From: Muribaculaceae bacterium
Lineage (GTDB): Bacteria; Bacteroidota; Bacteroidia; Bacteroidales; Muribaculaceae
NCBI GenBank assembly: GCA_017409345.1
Contig: JAFQSX010000012.1
Location: forward strand, 81,388-145,387
Length of the DNA stretch: 64,000 nucleotides
Reading direction: 5' to 3'
In this document: one piece after another, positions 56,640-64,000 of the stretch
Layout: every line of letters begins with the position of its first letter
Position numbering within the stretch: the stretch's first letter is position 1
Program-made: the position numbers and the translations under genes
The notes under the pieces: generated by a model
Told to the model about the DNA's origin: nothing
Seen by the model: only the letters and a program-made list of their open reading frames with translations
Database searches by the model: none

Positions 56640-59600
56640 ATGAAGAAATTTACGCTACTATTATTGAGCCTATTTGCTGTAATATATGCATCGGCACAGC
56701 CCAAACTTATTGGCCACCGAGGTAGTTGGTGGGGAGTTGAGAATACTGCCGAGGCTTTTATTAATGGAGCCAAAAAAGGTTATCACTGTCTTGAAACCGA
56801 TGTGAAGGTGACTAAAGATGGCGTTCATGTGTGTTGTCACAACGATGACTTGAAAAGTTGGGGTGGTACACTAACGATTGCAGATAACACTCTTGAAGCA
56901 CTCAAGGCCGAAACTTTGTCGCAAACGCATAGCAATGTAACATATACAGGAAATATTTGTACTCTTGCTGAATATCTTGATATCTGTAAGGAATATAATG
57001 TAATACCTATTATTGAATTAAAATGGGCTACCGGCATTAATTCAAGCGACACTTCCGGCATTCCCAATCTTATTAAACTTATAGAGGAAAAAGGATTTCG
57101 CAACTCATGTTACATCTTCACCTCGATGAAGCCATGTCTTCAATATATTCACGACAACTATCCCGATATTCAGCTGATGCTTTTGGTTTATTCTGAGAGT
57201 TTTGAGAGTAGTTTGTTGTGGTGTAGTGAACGTGGCATTCACATGGGTGTGGGCGTAGGTGCTGAAATCACAAAAGATGGAGTGCGTCGTTACCACGATG
57301 CAGGGTTGAAAGTTAATGCGTGGTCGTGCAACACTAATAATGCATATAAAACCTATGGCAACTATGGTTGCGATTTTATCACTACCGACTATCTTGAACC
57401 TGATGAGTTGCCCGAACTCAACCCTGATGTTTTGTTCCCTCCCAATTTTGTCGATTATCCGGAAGTAGAGGGTGCGATAAGAGGCAATTATGATCCCACA
57501 TATGAGGCAAGTGCCAATGTGCCCGAATTTTTATCAGGAATGAATATTCGTCGAGCATTGATGCGTGATGGGAAATGGTATGTTCTTGCTCAAGATGCCG
57601 GTCAAAAACCACTATTGAGTATTGTCAATCCCGAAACCGGAGCCGAAATCAAGCGAATGAAACTCGATGGTATTGACAATCTTAACGATATTGCTTTCAG
57701 TGCCGATGGAGTGTTGCTCGGCTGTAATGAGGTAATTATGACTTATGATGCAACAGATGCGACAGCATGGAAAGTGTATAAATGGGATAATGATGATGCC
57801 GCACCTCAACTGTTGGTGTCTCAATCCAAGGACGATTTGCCTTTTGAGGTGGGGAGTTCAATGGAAGTAGGTAGCAGCTTTGCCGTGAGTGGAAGAATGA
57901 AAGATTTATATCTCTACTCAATGGTAACTGTTGAGGGTGTAAATGAATATATGTTTTTAGGAACAAAAGTTGCTAATGGCGTGATTATAGCAACAACATA
58001 CGCTGCCGACAATTCTAACTACAATGCTACAAAATGGGGTGAAGATGTGTCAATTATGGTTACTCCATTTTCTCGCAACAACATATTGATTGACAGTAAA
58101 TCAATCACTCCCGAACAATACTCCTTCGATTGGGCAAAAACGGGTCAACCAATGGCGTTACATTCTCTATGGAAAGAGGGGCACCTCGACAAAGAAGCCG
58201 AAGGGCATTCATTTCTTCGTCTTGCCAACAAAGTGTATTCATATACGGCCAATTATGGAGCCGGGATAGATGTAAAAATGTATGACGTTACCAATGGCAT
58301 TGAATCGCCTAAAGCTATTTCTCCCTCAATGCCCAATCCGGCTTCGGCTGTTGCCGAGATAAATGATTATGTATTTACCGGTATAGAATATATCGAAGGG
58401 GATATATTCTTATATTATTTCACTGCAAATGAGGGTTTGGGAAAATATGCGATAAAGGGCAAGACTGTTACTCCTTCGCCAAATGCCGACTTTGCGCTTG
58501 AACTCATATGGGAAACCTCTCGCAACAAAGGAAATGCTCCTGAACATATCGACGGAACAAATGCTCAACAAGGAGCCGCATATAACAAAATTTTCTATGT
58601 TAATGATTGCGAAGATAAAAAGGTGTATCTATTTGACAATTCGGGATGCATTGGCAATATCCCCGGTGGAAGTGGCTGGGGTATAGCTACCGACGATGCA
58701 GGTAATATAATTATTCGCGATGACAAAGCTACCGATGGCAAGCATAAATTTATCATTTATCCTTCAGGAGCAACTGTTGACAACCCCGGTGAAGCAATCA
58801 ACTTGGAAGTAACAGTTCCCCTCGCCGGTCAAACAAACTTCATAACTGCGTCAGGAGATGTCCTTGGCAATAATGGATATATCTATATGTTTCCAAATAA
58901 ACAAGACCAAATCAACATTATATCGATGGCTAACGGCACGATAACAGATGTTTATCCATCGGGTTATACTTCTCTCACCGGTACATCTGCAAGTCTTGTG
59001 ATTCCCATCGATAACAACTCTGAAGAATGGATTTACAATGTGCGCACAGGTGGATTCTATCGTTATCAAGGTGGTGCGAATACATCAATTCTTATCGGTC
59101 GTGGGACAACTACTGCACCCACACGAAACACTTCGGGTGGTGGTGATTTCTTCACTCTTTCAGGACATGAGATTTTAGTATATCCATCGGGGGCAAATTT
59201 CAGAGGTGGTTTCTCTATAAGAGATTTAACAACCGAGGAAGTTATTACATCGGTTGAGCCAATAGGCGACCTCGGCAATGTAACCGGTGGCAACAAATCA
59301 ACTTTCAACTGGCTTTTTGCTGAAAAAATTGATGAGTCAAGTTATTATATCTACTCTTATTGTCCGGCCAATGGTATGGCAATATATCGTTTCTATGATA
59401 AGAGTGCAGGAGTAGAAAGTGTGATAGCCGATAAGGAAGCAACACTTCGTTTATATCCTAATCCTGTTGTTGATGAATTCACAATTGAAACTAGTGCAGA
59501 TATTAATGCAATCATGATTTATAACCTTTCAGGAACTATGATTCAACCCGATGCTTGTGATATTGATGGAAGTAAAGCAGTGGTAAATGTAGGGTCATTG

Positions 59601-59666
59601 CCAACAGGTATATATTTCGTGAAAATGCAAGGGAATAACAATGTAGGTAAATTTATTAAGAAATAA
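56640..59666 (+). CDS. Secreted glycerophosphodiester phosphodiesterase fused to propeller-like module and sorting domain
   Basis: A 1008-residue exported protein; signal peptide about 1-20 (FAVIYASAQ). Residues 21-265 form a GDPD barrel: LIGHRGSWWGVENTAEAF (catalytic His), HCLETDVKVTKDGVHVCCHNDDL (metal-binding Glu/Asp and second His) and IIELKWATG. Residues about 295-915 are a beta-propeller-like region with GIATDDAGNIIIRDD turns that echo the module in the 47509-50622 protein. The last 75 residues are a type A sorting domain (LRLYPNPVVDEFTIE, LPTGIYFVKMQGN). The start at 56640 is set by the signal peptide. Probably degrades phosphodiesters such as lipid head groups or teichoic acid at the surface. 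Confidence 0.85.
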   Translation: MKKFTLLLLSLFAVIYASAQPKLIGHRGSWWGVENTAEAFINGAKKGYHCLETDVKVTKDGVHVCCHNDDLKSWGGTLTIADNTLEALKAETLSQTHSNVTYTGNICTLAEYLDICKEYNVIPIIELKWATGINSSDTSGIPNLIKLIEEKGFRNSCYIFTSMKPCLQYIHDNYPDIQLMLLVYSESFESSLLWCSERGIHMGVGVGAEITKDGVRRYHDAGLKVNAWSCNTNNAYKTYGNYGCDFITTDYLEPDELPELNPDVLFPPNFVDYPEVEGAIRGNYDPTYEASANVPEFLSGMNIRRALMRDGKWYVLAQDAGQKPLLSIVNPETGAEIKRMKLDGIDNLNDIAFSADGVLLGCNEVIMTYDATDATAWKVYKWDNDDAAPQLLVSQSKDDLPFEVGSSMEVGSSFAVSGRMKDLYLYSMVTVEGVNEYMFLGTKVANGVIIATTYAADNSNYNATKWGEDVSIMVTPFSRNNILIDSKSITPEQYSFDWAKTGQPMALHSLWKEGHLDKEAEGHSFLRLANKVYSYTANYGAGIDVKMYDVTNGIESPKAISPSMPNPASAVAEINDYVFTGIEYIEGDIFLYYFTANEGLGKYAIKGKTVTPSPNADFALELIWETSRNKGNAPEHIDGTNAQQGAAYNKIFYVNDCEDKKVYLFDNSGCIGNIPGGSGWGIATDDAGNIIIRDDKATDGKHKFIIYPSGATVDNPGEAINLEVTVPLAGQTNFITASGDVLGNNGYIYMFPNKQDQINIISMANGTITDVYPSGYTSLTGTSASLVIPIDNNSEEWIYNVRTGGFYRYQGGANTSILIGRGTTTAPTRNTSGGGDFFTLSGHEILVYPSGANFRGGFSIRDLTTEEVITSVEPIGDLGNVTGGNKSTFNWLFAEKIDESSYYIYSYCPANGMAIYRFYDKSAGVESVIADKEATLRLYPNPVVDEFTIETSADINAIMIYNLSGTMIQPDACDIDGSKAVVNVGSLPTGIYFVKMQGNNNVGKFIKK

Positions 59667-59707
59667 GAATTAACAAAGTAAATATTTCACATTCGCGAAA
59701 AAAGAGT

Positions 59708-59715
59708 TAACTTTG
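59708..59715 (+). promoter_or_regulatory. tRNA-Pro -7 element
   Basis: TAACTTTG, a full TAnnTTTG match about 22 bases before the tRNA; no matching -33 TTG seen. Confidence 0.5.
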
Positions 59716-59737
59716 CCCCGCTAACGAAAAAAGAGTG

Positions 59738-59810
59738 CGGGGTGTAGCACAGTTGGCAGCGCGCCACGTTCGGGACGTGGAGGTCGGAAGTTCGAGTCTT
59801 CTCACCCCGA
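59738..59810 (+). tRNA. tRNA-Pro (anticodon CGG)
   Basis: A 73-base cloverleaf. CGGGGTG pairs with CACCCCG, discriminator A. The D-arm is GCACAGTTGGCAGCGC, the anticodon loop TTCGGGA reads CGG (decoding CCG), and the T-loop is TTCGAGT. CCA not encoded. Confidence 0.94.
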
Positions 59811-59817
59811 CACGAAA

Positions 59818-59854
59818 TCAATAAAGCCGAGTCATAAAGACTCGGCTTTATTGA
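59818..59854 (+). terminator. Terminator of tRNA-Pro
   Basis: A 16-bp perfect stem (59818-59833 with 59839-59854, loop ATAAA) directly follows the tRNA. Confidence 0.85.
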
Positions 59855-59958
59855 TTAAATGGCTAAACGAAAATAAAAATGTGCGAAAATATTATGAAAC
59901 TAAAATATTGTTTTATACTTTTGTGTCAGAATCAATAATTTTCTAAAATTTTAAAAGT

Positions 59959-60540
59959 ATGAATTACTATATTATTCATAATGGACAGCAAGTGGGACCT
60001 ATGCCCAAGGAACAATTATTGGCGTATGGCTTGTGTCCTACATCAAAAGTGTGGTGTGAAGGAATGCCAAAGTGGGTTGATGCATCAACAGTCGCTGATT
60101 TGCAACCATTATTGGCATCACAACAACCTCCCACACCTCAACCTCCATATCAAAGTGGATATCAACAGCCTCCTTATGGCCAACCGGTAAATAATCAACC
60201 ACAAGAAATTGGTTTTGGCGATGCGATAAAAATTTGCTTTAATAAATTTGCCGATTTTGAAGGACGTGGTCGTCGTTCTGAATTTTGGTGGTGGTACTTG
60301 TTTACTGTTTTAGTAGGATGGGTGCCATATCTTGGATGGATTGCAAGTTTAGTATTCATAATTCCAACATTGGCCGCCGGTGCTCGTCGCCTTCATGATA
60401 CAGGTCGTAGTGGTTGGCTTCAGTTATTGATGTTTATACCTTGTATTGGTTTAATCATTTTGATTATTTGGTGGTGTGAGGATAGCAAAGGGGATAATGA
60501 ATATGGTCCTAGTCCCAAATATCCCGGAATGATAGGATAA
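59959..60540 (+). CDS. GYF_2-DUF805 membrane protein
   Basis: A 193-residue inner-membrane protein. The N-terminal GYF_2 domain (MNYYIIHNGQQVGPMPKEQL, about 1-52) is followed by a Pro/Gln-rich linker (PTPQPPYQSGYQQPPYGQPV). A DUF805 domain with about four hydrophobic segments follows (RRSEFWWWYLF, PTLAAGARRLHDTGRSGWL, DSKGDNEYGPSPKY). DUF805 function is unknown; the GYF-like domain suggests a peptide-binding role. TACTTTTG (59916-59923) is a possible -7 element. Confidence 0.85.
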   Translation: MNYYIIHNGQQVGPMPKEQLLAYGLCPTSKVWCEGMPKWVDASTVADLQPLLASQQPPTPQPPYQSGYQQPPYGQPVNNQPQEIGFGDAIKICFNKFADFEGRGRRSEFWWWYLFTVLVGWVPYLGWIASLVFIIPTLAAGARRLHDTGRSGWLQLLMFIPCIGLIILIIWWCEDSKGDNEYGPSPKYPGMIG

Positions 60541-60563
60541 TAACAAGACTATTAATAAAAATT

Positions 60564-60597
60564 ACGGTGTGTCAAATTGATTGATGCACCGTTTTTT
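60564..60597. terminator. Terminator between DUF805 and the RecD-like gene
   Basis: ACGGTGTGTCAA (60564-60575) pairs with TTGATGCACCGT (60581-60592) including G-T pairs, followed by six T. It lies between two convergent genes and overlaps the RecD-like stop. Confidence 0.75.
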
Positions 60598-62005
60598 ATT
60601 TCACTTCGACCGATGGATTGATGAGGTAGAGGCGATGTGTGGCACGAGTGATGGCTGTGTAGAGCCAGCGATAAAATTCCATGCCTTGTGCTTCGGGTGC
60701 AATATACCCCATGTCAATGAACACATTTTTCCATTGTCCACCTTGTGCTTTATGGCAAGTCACGGCATAAGCATATTTGATTTGCAAAGCATTGAAATAA
60801 GGGTCACTTTTGAGTTTTTTGAGCCTTGTTGACATTGGTGTTTCAGGAGTGAAGTTGTCGGGGTTATTAATGCATTTATTGTAAAGAGTTGATGCTTGTT
60901 CGGGAGGTAGTCCGGGAGATTCAAAAGTGAGTGTTGAAAGCATTAGTTTGGTCTCAAGTTCAATGTCACGGTCGGGGAGTTGTATCTTTGCATCGGCAAA
61001 TAGAAATCCATATTTTGTTTCGGTGCCGTAAATTTTTGTTACAAGTGCCACATCTCCGTTGGCAATGAAATCAATACCTTTTACTTTAGAACTCCACAAA
61101 TAGTTGTTTTTTGCTACGATAATCAATTCGTCATTACATAAGTATTCTTCTTTCTCAAGAATTGTGCTACGAATGGCTAAATTGAATTTTACGGCTCGCT
61201 GATTGGATCGAGTTATTAAGATTGTTTCCTCTATCCCGTCACGACAATAGGCATCATTGAGAACATCAATTAAGTCTTCACTTAAAACCGGAATAACATC
61301 GGCAAAGTTTGAAGCAAGAAGTTGAGGTGTGGGTAATGGGTCGGTGAGCATGGCGCGACGCAACCATGTAGCATTATATAATATCCCACTATCAGATGCT
61401 TGTCGGGCAGTAGCAGTGAGAGTGGCACGTGTTACTCTCAATCCGAGAGATTTCAGCACATTTACTGTCATTGCCGGAGAGAACTGACACCCCACCGGGG
61501 GTAATTGGGCGGTGTCGCCAAGTAATATTAATCGACAATTGTCACCGGTATATACATAGTGAATGAGGTCTTCGAGCAGATCGCTGCCATTGTCACCGCG
61601 TGAACCTATCATTGAAGCCTCATCGACGATGAAGATTGTGTTATGATGACGATTTTCGGCGACTGTGGCAATATATGAAATAGCATCGCCCGATGATGAT
61701 TGGCGATAGATTTTGCGATGGATAGTGTAGGCCGGGTGCTTGGCAAATCGTCCGAACACTTTTGCTGCTCTACCGGTAGGAGCAAGTAATACCGATGGGA
61801 TGTTAACCTCATTGAGCGAACGCACTAATGCACCGGTGAGGGATGTTTTCCCCGTCCCGGCATATCCGTTGAGAAGAAATGCCGAGTCGCTTGGCGATAA
61901 AGGAGAGCAAAAACGAGCCAATGCCGCAATGAGTTGAATTTGTTGCTCATTGGGGTCATAAGGCAAGTTTAATACAATCCGTTCGGCAAATTCCAATGCG
62001 TCCAT
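60596..62005 (-). CDS. RecD-like / AAA superfamily 1 DNA helicase
   Basis: A 469-residue ATPase. Walker A is NGYAGTGKTSL (about 46-56); the Walker B-like segment is TIFIVDEASMIG. GDTAQLPPVGCQFSP is motif III, and the C-terminal UvrD_C_2-type motif YAVTCHKAQGGQWKNVFID precedes YRWLYTAITRATHRLYLI. It resembles a compact stand-alone RecD2-type helicase without long N-terminal extension. The start at 62005 (MDALEFAERIV) is supported by a decayed copy of the same 5' end at 63122-63163, which retains this ATG. The gene lies 49 bp downstream of a truncated Fic fragment. Confidence 0.88.
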   Translation of the reverse strand: MDALEFAERIVLNLPYDPNEQQIQLIAALARFCSPLSPSDSAFLLNGYAGTGKTSLTGALVRSLNEVNIPSVLLAPTGRAAKVFGRFAKHPAYTIHRKIYRQSSSGDAISYIATVAENRHHNTIFIVDEASMIGSRGDNGSDLLEDLIHYVYTGDNCRLILLGDTAQLPPVGCQFSPAMTVNVLKSLGLRVTRATLTATARQASDSGILYNATWLRRAMLTDPLPTPQLLASNFADVIPVLSEDLIDVLNDAYCRDGIEETILITRSNQRAVKFNLAIRSTILEKEEYLCNDELIIVAKNNYLWSSKVKGIDFIANGDVALVTKIYGTETKYGFLFADAKIQLPDRDIELETKLMLSTLTFESPGLPPEQASTLYNKCINNPDNFTPETPMSTRLKKLKSDPYFNALQIKYAYAVTCHKAQGGQWKNVFIDMGYIAPEAQGMEFYRWLYTAITRATHRLYLINPSVEVK

Positions 62006-62008
62006 AAT
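61974..62008. repeat. 35-bp direct repeat, copy 1 (helicase start)
   Basis: Identical at every base to 63132-63166. It covers the first 10 codons of the helicase gene and 3 bases upstream. Confidence 0.9.
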
Positions 62009-62054
62009 GTTCAAAGAGGTTGATAATCGCAATTATAACATAATTATAAAGACT

Positions 62055-62183
62055 TTAATGCAGCGTTAATCGGTTTGATAAAACGATTGAATATAGGTTG
62101 TCGTCATAGTCCCATGCCCCACGCACTTCTTTGTCGTTAAATAAGCGAATTAATATTTTATGTTGTTGATTGTGTTGTTCCAT
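62055..62183 (-). pseudogene. Truncated duplicate of the Fic gene 5' end
   Basis: A 42-codon frame whose first 28 residues (MEQHNQQHKILIRLFNDKEV, then RGAWDYDDN) closely match the start of the adjacent full Fic protein (MEQNNQQHKISIRFFNDKEV). Homology ends there and the frame runs into unrelated sequence and a stop. About 10 bases of leader (TTCTCATTT) are also shared. It lies 9 bp downstream of the full gene on the same strand, so it is a tandem partial copy or remnant. Confidence 0.85.
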
Positions 62184-62192
62184 AAATGAGAA

Positions 62193-63077
62193 TTAATTAT
62201 CTTGTTCATAATAATATGAATAATCAATACCTTTCATAAACATTTCACGGTCATTTATTTTGTCGGTTAAAGCATTAGCTATTAACTTCCGTATTTTTGT
62301 CGGATTTACCACACTTAAACGCATTGCTTCCATATATTCGGTTTTGTCGATTTTACTCCAATCTACACAACTTTTTAATGATTGTTTAAGCATTAAATCT
62401 AACCAAATTCGAGCACTTCTGCCGTTCCCTTCCATAAATGGGTGTGCAATATTCATTTCCACGTATTTATCAACAATTTCGTCAATAGTTGTCTCTGGCA
62501 TTTTATCAATCTGAGACATAGTTTGTCCAAGAAATTGAGATACTGCAAATTGAAAACCACCTTTAGAAATATTCTTTTGGCGTATTTGTCCGGCAAAGTC
62601 ATATAGCCCACCAAAAAGATAAGCATGTATTTGTTGCAATCCTCGTGTAGTACCAATCTCAATAGTTTGTAACAAGGAGCTATCCCAAAGTTGGTATGCT
62701 TTATCTCGGCTCTTGCTGTCTATCTGGTCTTCACCGGTAATTATCCATTTTGCAAAAGTAATAGCATGTTGGCTTGGCACAGCTTCCACAAGACTAAGCA
62801 TTTCATTTTGTGGCAAACAATCAGTTAAATATCGCTTGCCGTCAGACGCAACGAGTTTCAGTTGGTTACAGCGTGTAACCAACTCATTGCCACTTTTGGT
62901 CAAGCGATGTTTCATTACTTTCCAATAGTTTCGAGGATTTTTACTGTCGGTAAGGACCGCAATAACATCAACGACAGAGAACAACCAACGGTTGCCATCA
63001 TAGTCCCATGCAGCACGCACTTCCTTGTCATTAAAGAAGCGAATGGATATTTTATGTTGTTGATTGTTTTGTTCCAT
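62193..63077 (-). CDS. Fic-domain protein with BRO/antirepressor-like N-terminus
   Basis: A 294-residue protein. Residues 1-120 resemble a BRO-N/phage-antirepressor-like domain (ISIRFFNDKEVRAAWDYDGN, FSVVDVIAVLTDS, RNYWKVMKHRL). Residues about 145-270 are a Fic domain with the motif HPFMEGNGR (212-220), which has the catalytic His and phosphate-binding loop of AMP-transferases. The C-terminus SYYYEQ (287-292) fits a class III inhibitory motif, [S/T]xxxE[G/N], with Q at the last position. Fic enzymes usually AMPylate target proteins; the target here is unknown. A promoter (63171-63201) precedes it, followed by a 13-codon helicase fragment. Confidence 0.85.
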   Translation of the reverse strand: MEQNNQQHKISIRFFNDKEVRAAWDYDGNRWLFSVVDVIAVLTDSKNPRNYWKVMKHRLTKSGNELVTRCNQLKLVASDGKRYLTDCLPQNEMLSLVEAVPSQHAITFAKWIITGEDQIDSKSRDKAYQLWDSSLLQTIEIGTTRGLQQIHAYLFGGLYDFAGQIRQKNISKGGFQFAVSQFLGQTMSQIDKMPETTIDEIVDKYVEMNIAHPFMEGNGRSARIWLDLMLKQSLKSCVDWSKIDKTEYMEAMRLSVVNPTKIRKLIANALTDKINDREMFMKGIDYSYYYEQDN

Positions 63078-63121
63078 AAATGAGAATTAAATTTGGAGTA
63101 AAAATTGCTAAAAGGGTATGT

Positions 63122-63163
63122 TTAATAATACACAATCCGTTCGGCAAATTCCAATGCGTCCAT
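63122..63163 (-). pseudogene. Decayed 5' fragment of the RecD-like gene
   Basis: The frame MDALEFAERIVYY-stop repeats the first 11 residues of the helicase at 60596-62005 (DNA identity 35 of 35 at 63132-63166), then diverges after a 5-bp insertion and stops. It sits just downstream of the promoter at 63171-63201 and upstream of the Fic gene. Confidence 0.85.
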
Positions 63164-63166
63164 AAT
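63132..63166. repeat. 35-bp direct repeat, copy 2
   Basis: Exact copy of 61974-62008; the two copies bracket 1,123 bp holding the Fic gene and its truncated duplicate. Confidence 0.9.
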
Positions 63167-63170
63167 ATTG

Positions 63171-63201
63171 CAAAGGTAGTGCAAGCCGAGCGCAAAAACA
63201 A
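63171..63201 (-). promoter_or_regulatory. Promoter upstream of the Fic cassette
   Basis: On the minus strand TTG (63199-63201), 20 bases and TACCTTTG (63171-63178). Predicted start near 63164, almost at the ATG of the helicase fragment. It was probably the original helicase promoter and now drives Fic. The -33 end lies in the first 85-bp repeat unit. Confidence 0.6.
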
Positions 63202-63402
63202 ATTAAGCTTGCTTAAATTTGTTTTGCCGAGGCGCAGCCTACCTAAGGCGCCAGCCAACGGTAGAAAAGAAAGAGCGCAAAAGCAAATTAAGTTTGTTTA
63301 AATTTGTTTTGCCGAGGCGCGGCCTACCTAAGGCGCCAGCCAACGGTAGAAAAGAAAGAGCGCAAAAGCAAATTAAGCTTGCTTAAATTTGTTTTGCCGA
63401 GG
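63188..63402. repeat. 85-bp tandem repeat, two and a half copies
   Basis: Copies start at 63188, 63273 and 63358 (period exactly 85), the last breaking off near 63402. Each contains the imperfect palindrome CAAATTAAGCTTGCTTAAATTTG. In the middle copy two C-to-T changes convert AAGC/GCTT to AAGT/GTTT, which still pairs as G-U RNA. The array lies between the divergent Fic promoter and the porin-like gene. Confidence 0.9.
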
Positions 63403-63417
63403 TGGTGCATATCTTTG
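63388..63417 (+). promoter_or_regulatory. Possible promoter of the porin-like gene
   Basis: TTTG (63388-63391), 18 bases, TATCTTTG (63410-63417); TACCTTTG at 63452-63459 is a second -7 candidate. The last repeat copy ends between the elements. Confidence 0.45.
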
Positions 63418-63481
63418 CTTGTTGCTTTTTTATTTTGTGTATTATTTTCAATACCTTTGTATCGTGAAATAAAATTAAGAA

Positions 63482-64000
63482 ATGATGAAGAAAATCTTTT
63501 TGATAGTTGTGATGTTGTTGGGCGTTGGAGTTGTGTTGAATGCACAGGAAACGCAAGATACAACAAAAAACGAACCTAAGGGTAAGGCCATTATTCAAGT
63601 ATTTGCCAATGCTCACACCGGTTTTGGTGCCGATAATGATGACCGCGGATTTGAACTCGATCGCAGTTATGTGGGGTATCAATATCAATTAACCAAAGAT
63701 TTGTCAATCAAGGCAGTGCTTGAGGTGGGACAGTCGAGTGATGTAGATGATTATCACCATATCGCTTATGTGAAGAACGCACAAGTTACTTGGAAGCCCG
63801 GACGTTGGACCCTCGACGGCGGTCTCATCTCTACCACTCAATTCAAGGTGCAAGAGAAGCATTGGGGCTATCGCTATATAATGAAATCGTTTCAAGACGA
63901 GTATAAATTTGGTAGCAGTGCCGACCTCGGTATCTCGGCGGCATATAAGTTTAATGATGTGGTAAGTGCCGATGCTATTATCGTTAATGGTGAGGGGTAC
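63482..64000 (+). CDS. Porin-like outer-membrane protein (C-terminus outside window)
   Basis: At least 173 codons, open to the window edge. Begins MMKKIFLIVVMLLGVGVVLN with a signal peptide ending near LNAQ. The mature part has FANAHTGFGADNDDRGFELDRSYVGYQYQLTKDLSIKAVLEVGQ-like strands (given in consecutive pieces), as in Bacteroidetes porin or phosphate-selective-porin-like proteins. Start could be 63482 or 63485. Substrate unknown. Confidence 0.7.
   Translation, partial: MMKKIFLIVVMLLGVGVVLNAQETQDTTKNEPKGKAIIQVFANAHTGFGADNDDRGFELDRSYVGYQYQLTKDLSIKAVLEVGQSSDVDDYHHIAYVKNAQVTWKPGRWTLDGGLISTTQFKVQEKHWGYRYIMKSFQDEYKFGSSADLGISAAYKFNDVVSADAIIVNGEGY

Noticed and set aside
63052-63579. Short frames on both strands across the 85-bp tandem repeat
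   Set aside because: They are translations of the repeat itself and of the porin-like gene in wrong frames.

Overview
This window is chromosomal DNA from a member of the Bacteroidales, most likely a gut Muribaculaceae-type organism. The sequence is AT-rich. It has a SusC/SusD operon, many SPII lipoproteins and T9SS-like C-terminal tails, a DUF3822-RsmD pair, a topoisomerase I without zinc fingers, and a fused SecDF. Promoters follow the Bacteroidetes pattern TTG-N19-22-TAnnTTTG, and Shine-Dalgarno sites are rare. Species assignment is inference. I saw no prophage, transposase or CRISPR array.

Layout. 0-4 kb: a NamZ-type exo-N-acetylmuramidase next to a sodium:solute symporter (probable MurNAc scavenging), a WYL regulator, and a convergent rubredoxin. 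4.3-4.6 kb: an orphan transcription unit with promoter, long imperfect hairpin and terminator but no ORF, a strong candidate structured RNA. 4.7-6.5 kb: a small OM barrel and a duplicated-domain lipoprotein. 6.6-12 kb: acyl-CoA synthetase, tRNA-Leu, glycogen branching enzyme, trmD. 12-23.5 kb: a SusC/SusD operon with two accessory lipoproteins, then a secreted GHL10-type glycosidase. 23.6-28.3 kb: XRE-cupin regulator, acyl-CoA synthetase, proB, proA. 28.4-42.8 kb: TPR protein plus OM barrel, secDF, topA, a pseudouridine synthase, a four-helix-bundle protein, PfkB sugar kinase, thyA, folA, tRNA-Arg. 43-50.6 kb: three secreted proteins on the minus strand. They carry RCC1/LRR repeats, a PKD-like module and a duplicated propeller-like module; two share a nucleotide-identical C-terminal sorting tail. 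50.9-60.5 kb: dnaX, tRNA-Lys, rsmD/DUF3822/Ig-like lipoprotein, a GDPD fusion, tRNA-Pro, a DUF805 protein. 60.6-64 kb: a RecD-like helicase whose 5' end is repeated on the far side of a Fic-domain gene, an 85-bp tandem repeat, and a truncated porin-like gene.

The most unusual items are: (i) the Fic cassette, bracketed by a 35-bp exact direct repeat of the helicase start and accompanied by a decayed second copy of its own 5' end; (ii) the orphan RNA at about 4358-4582, and a second possible orphan transcript divergent from the susC promoter; (iii) TAATGCATAAT-type repeats that sit directly on stop codons and at one start codon; (iv) the shared sorting-tail cassette. Functions come from motif recognition by eye; no database search was run.
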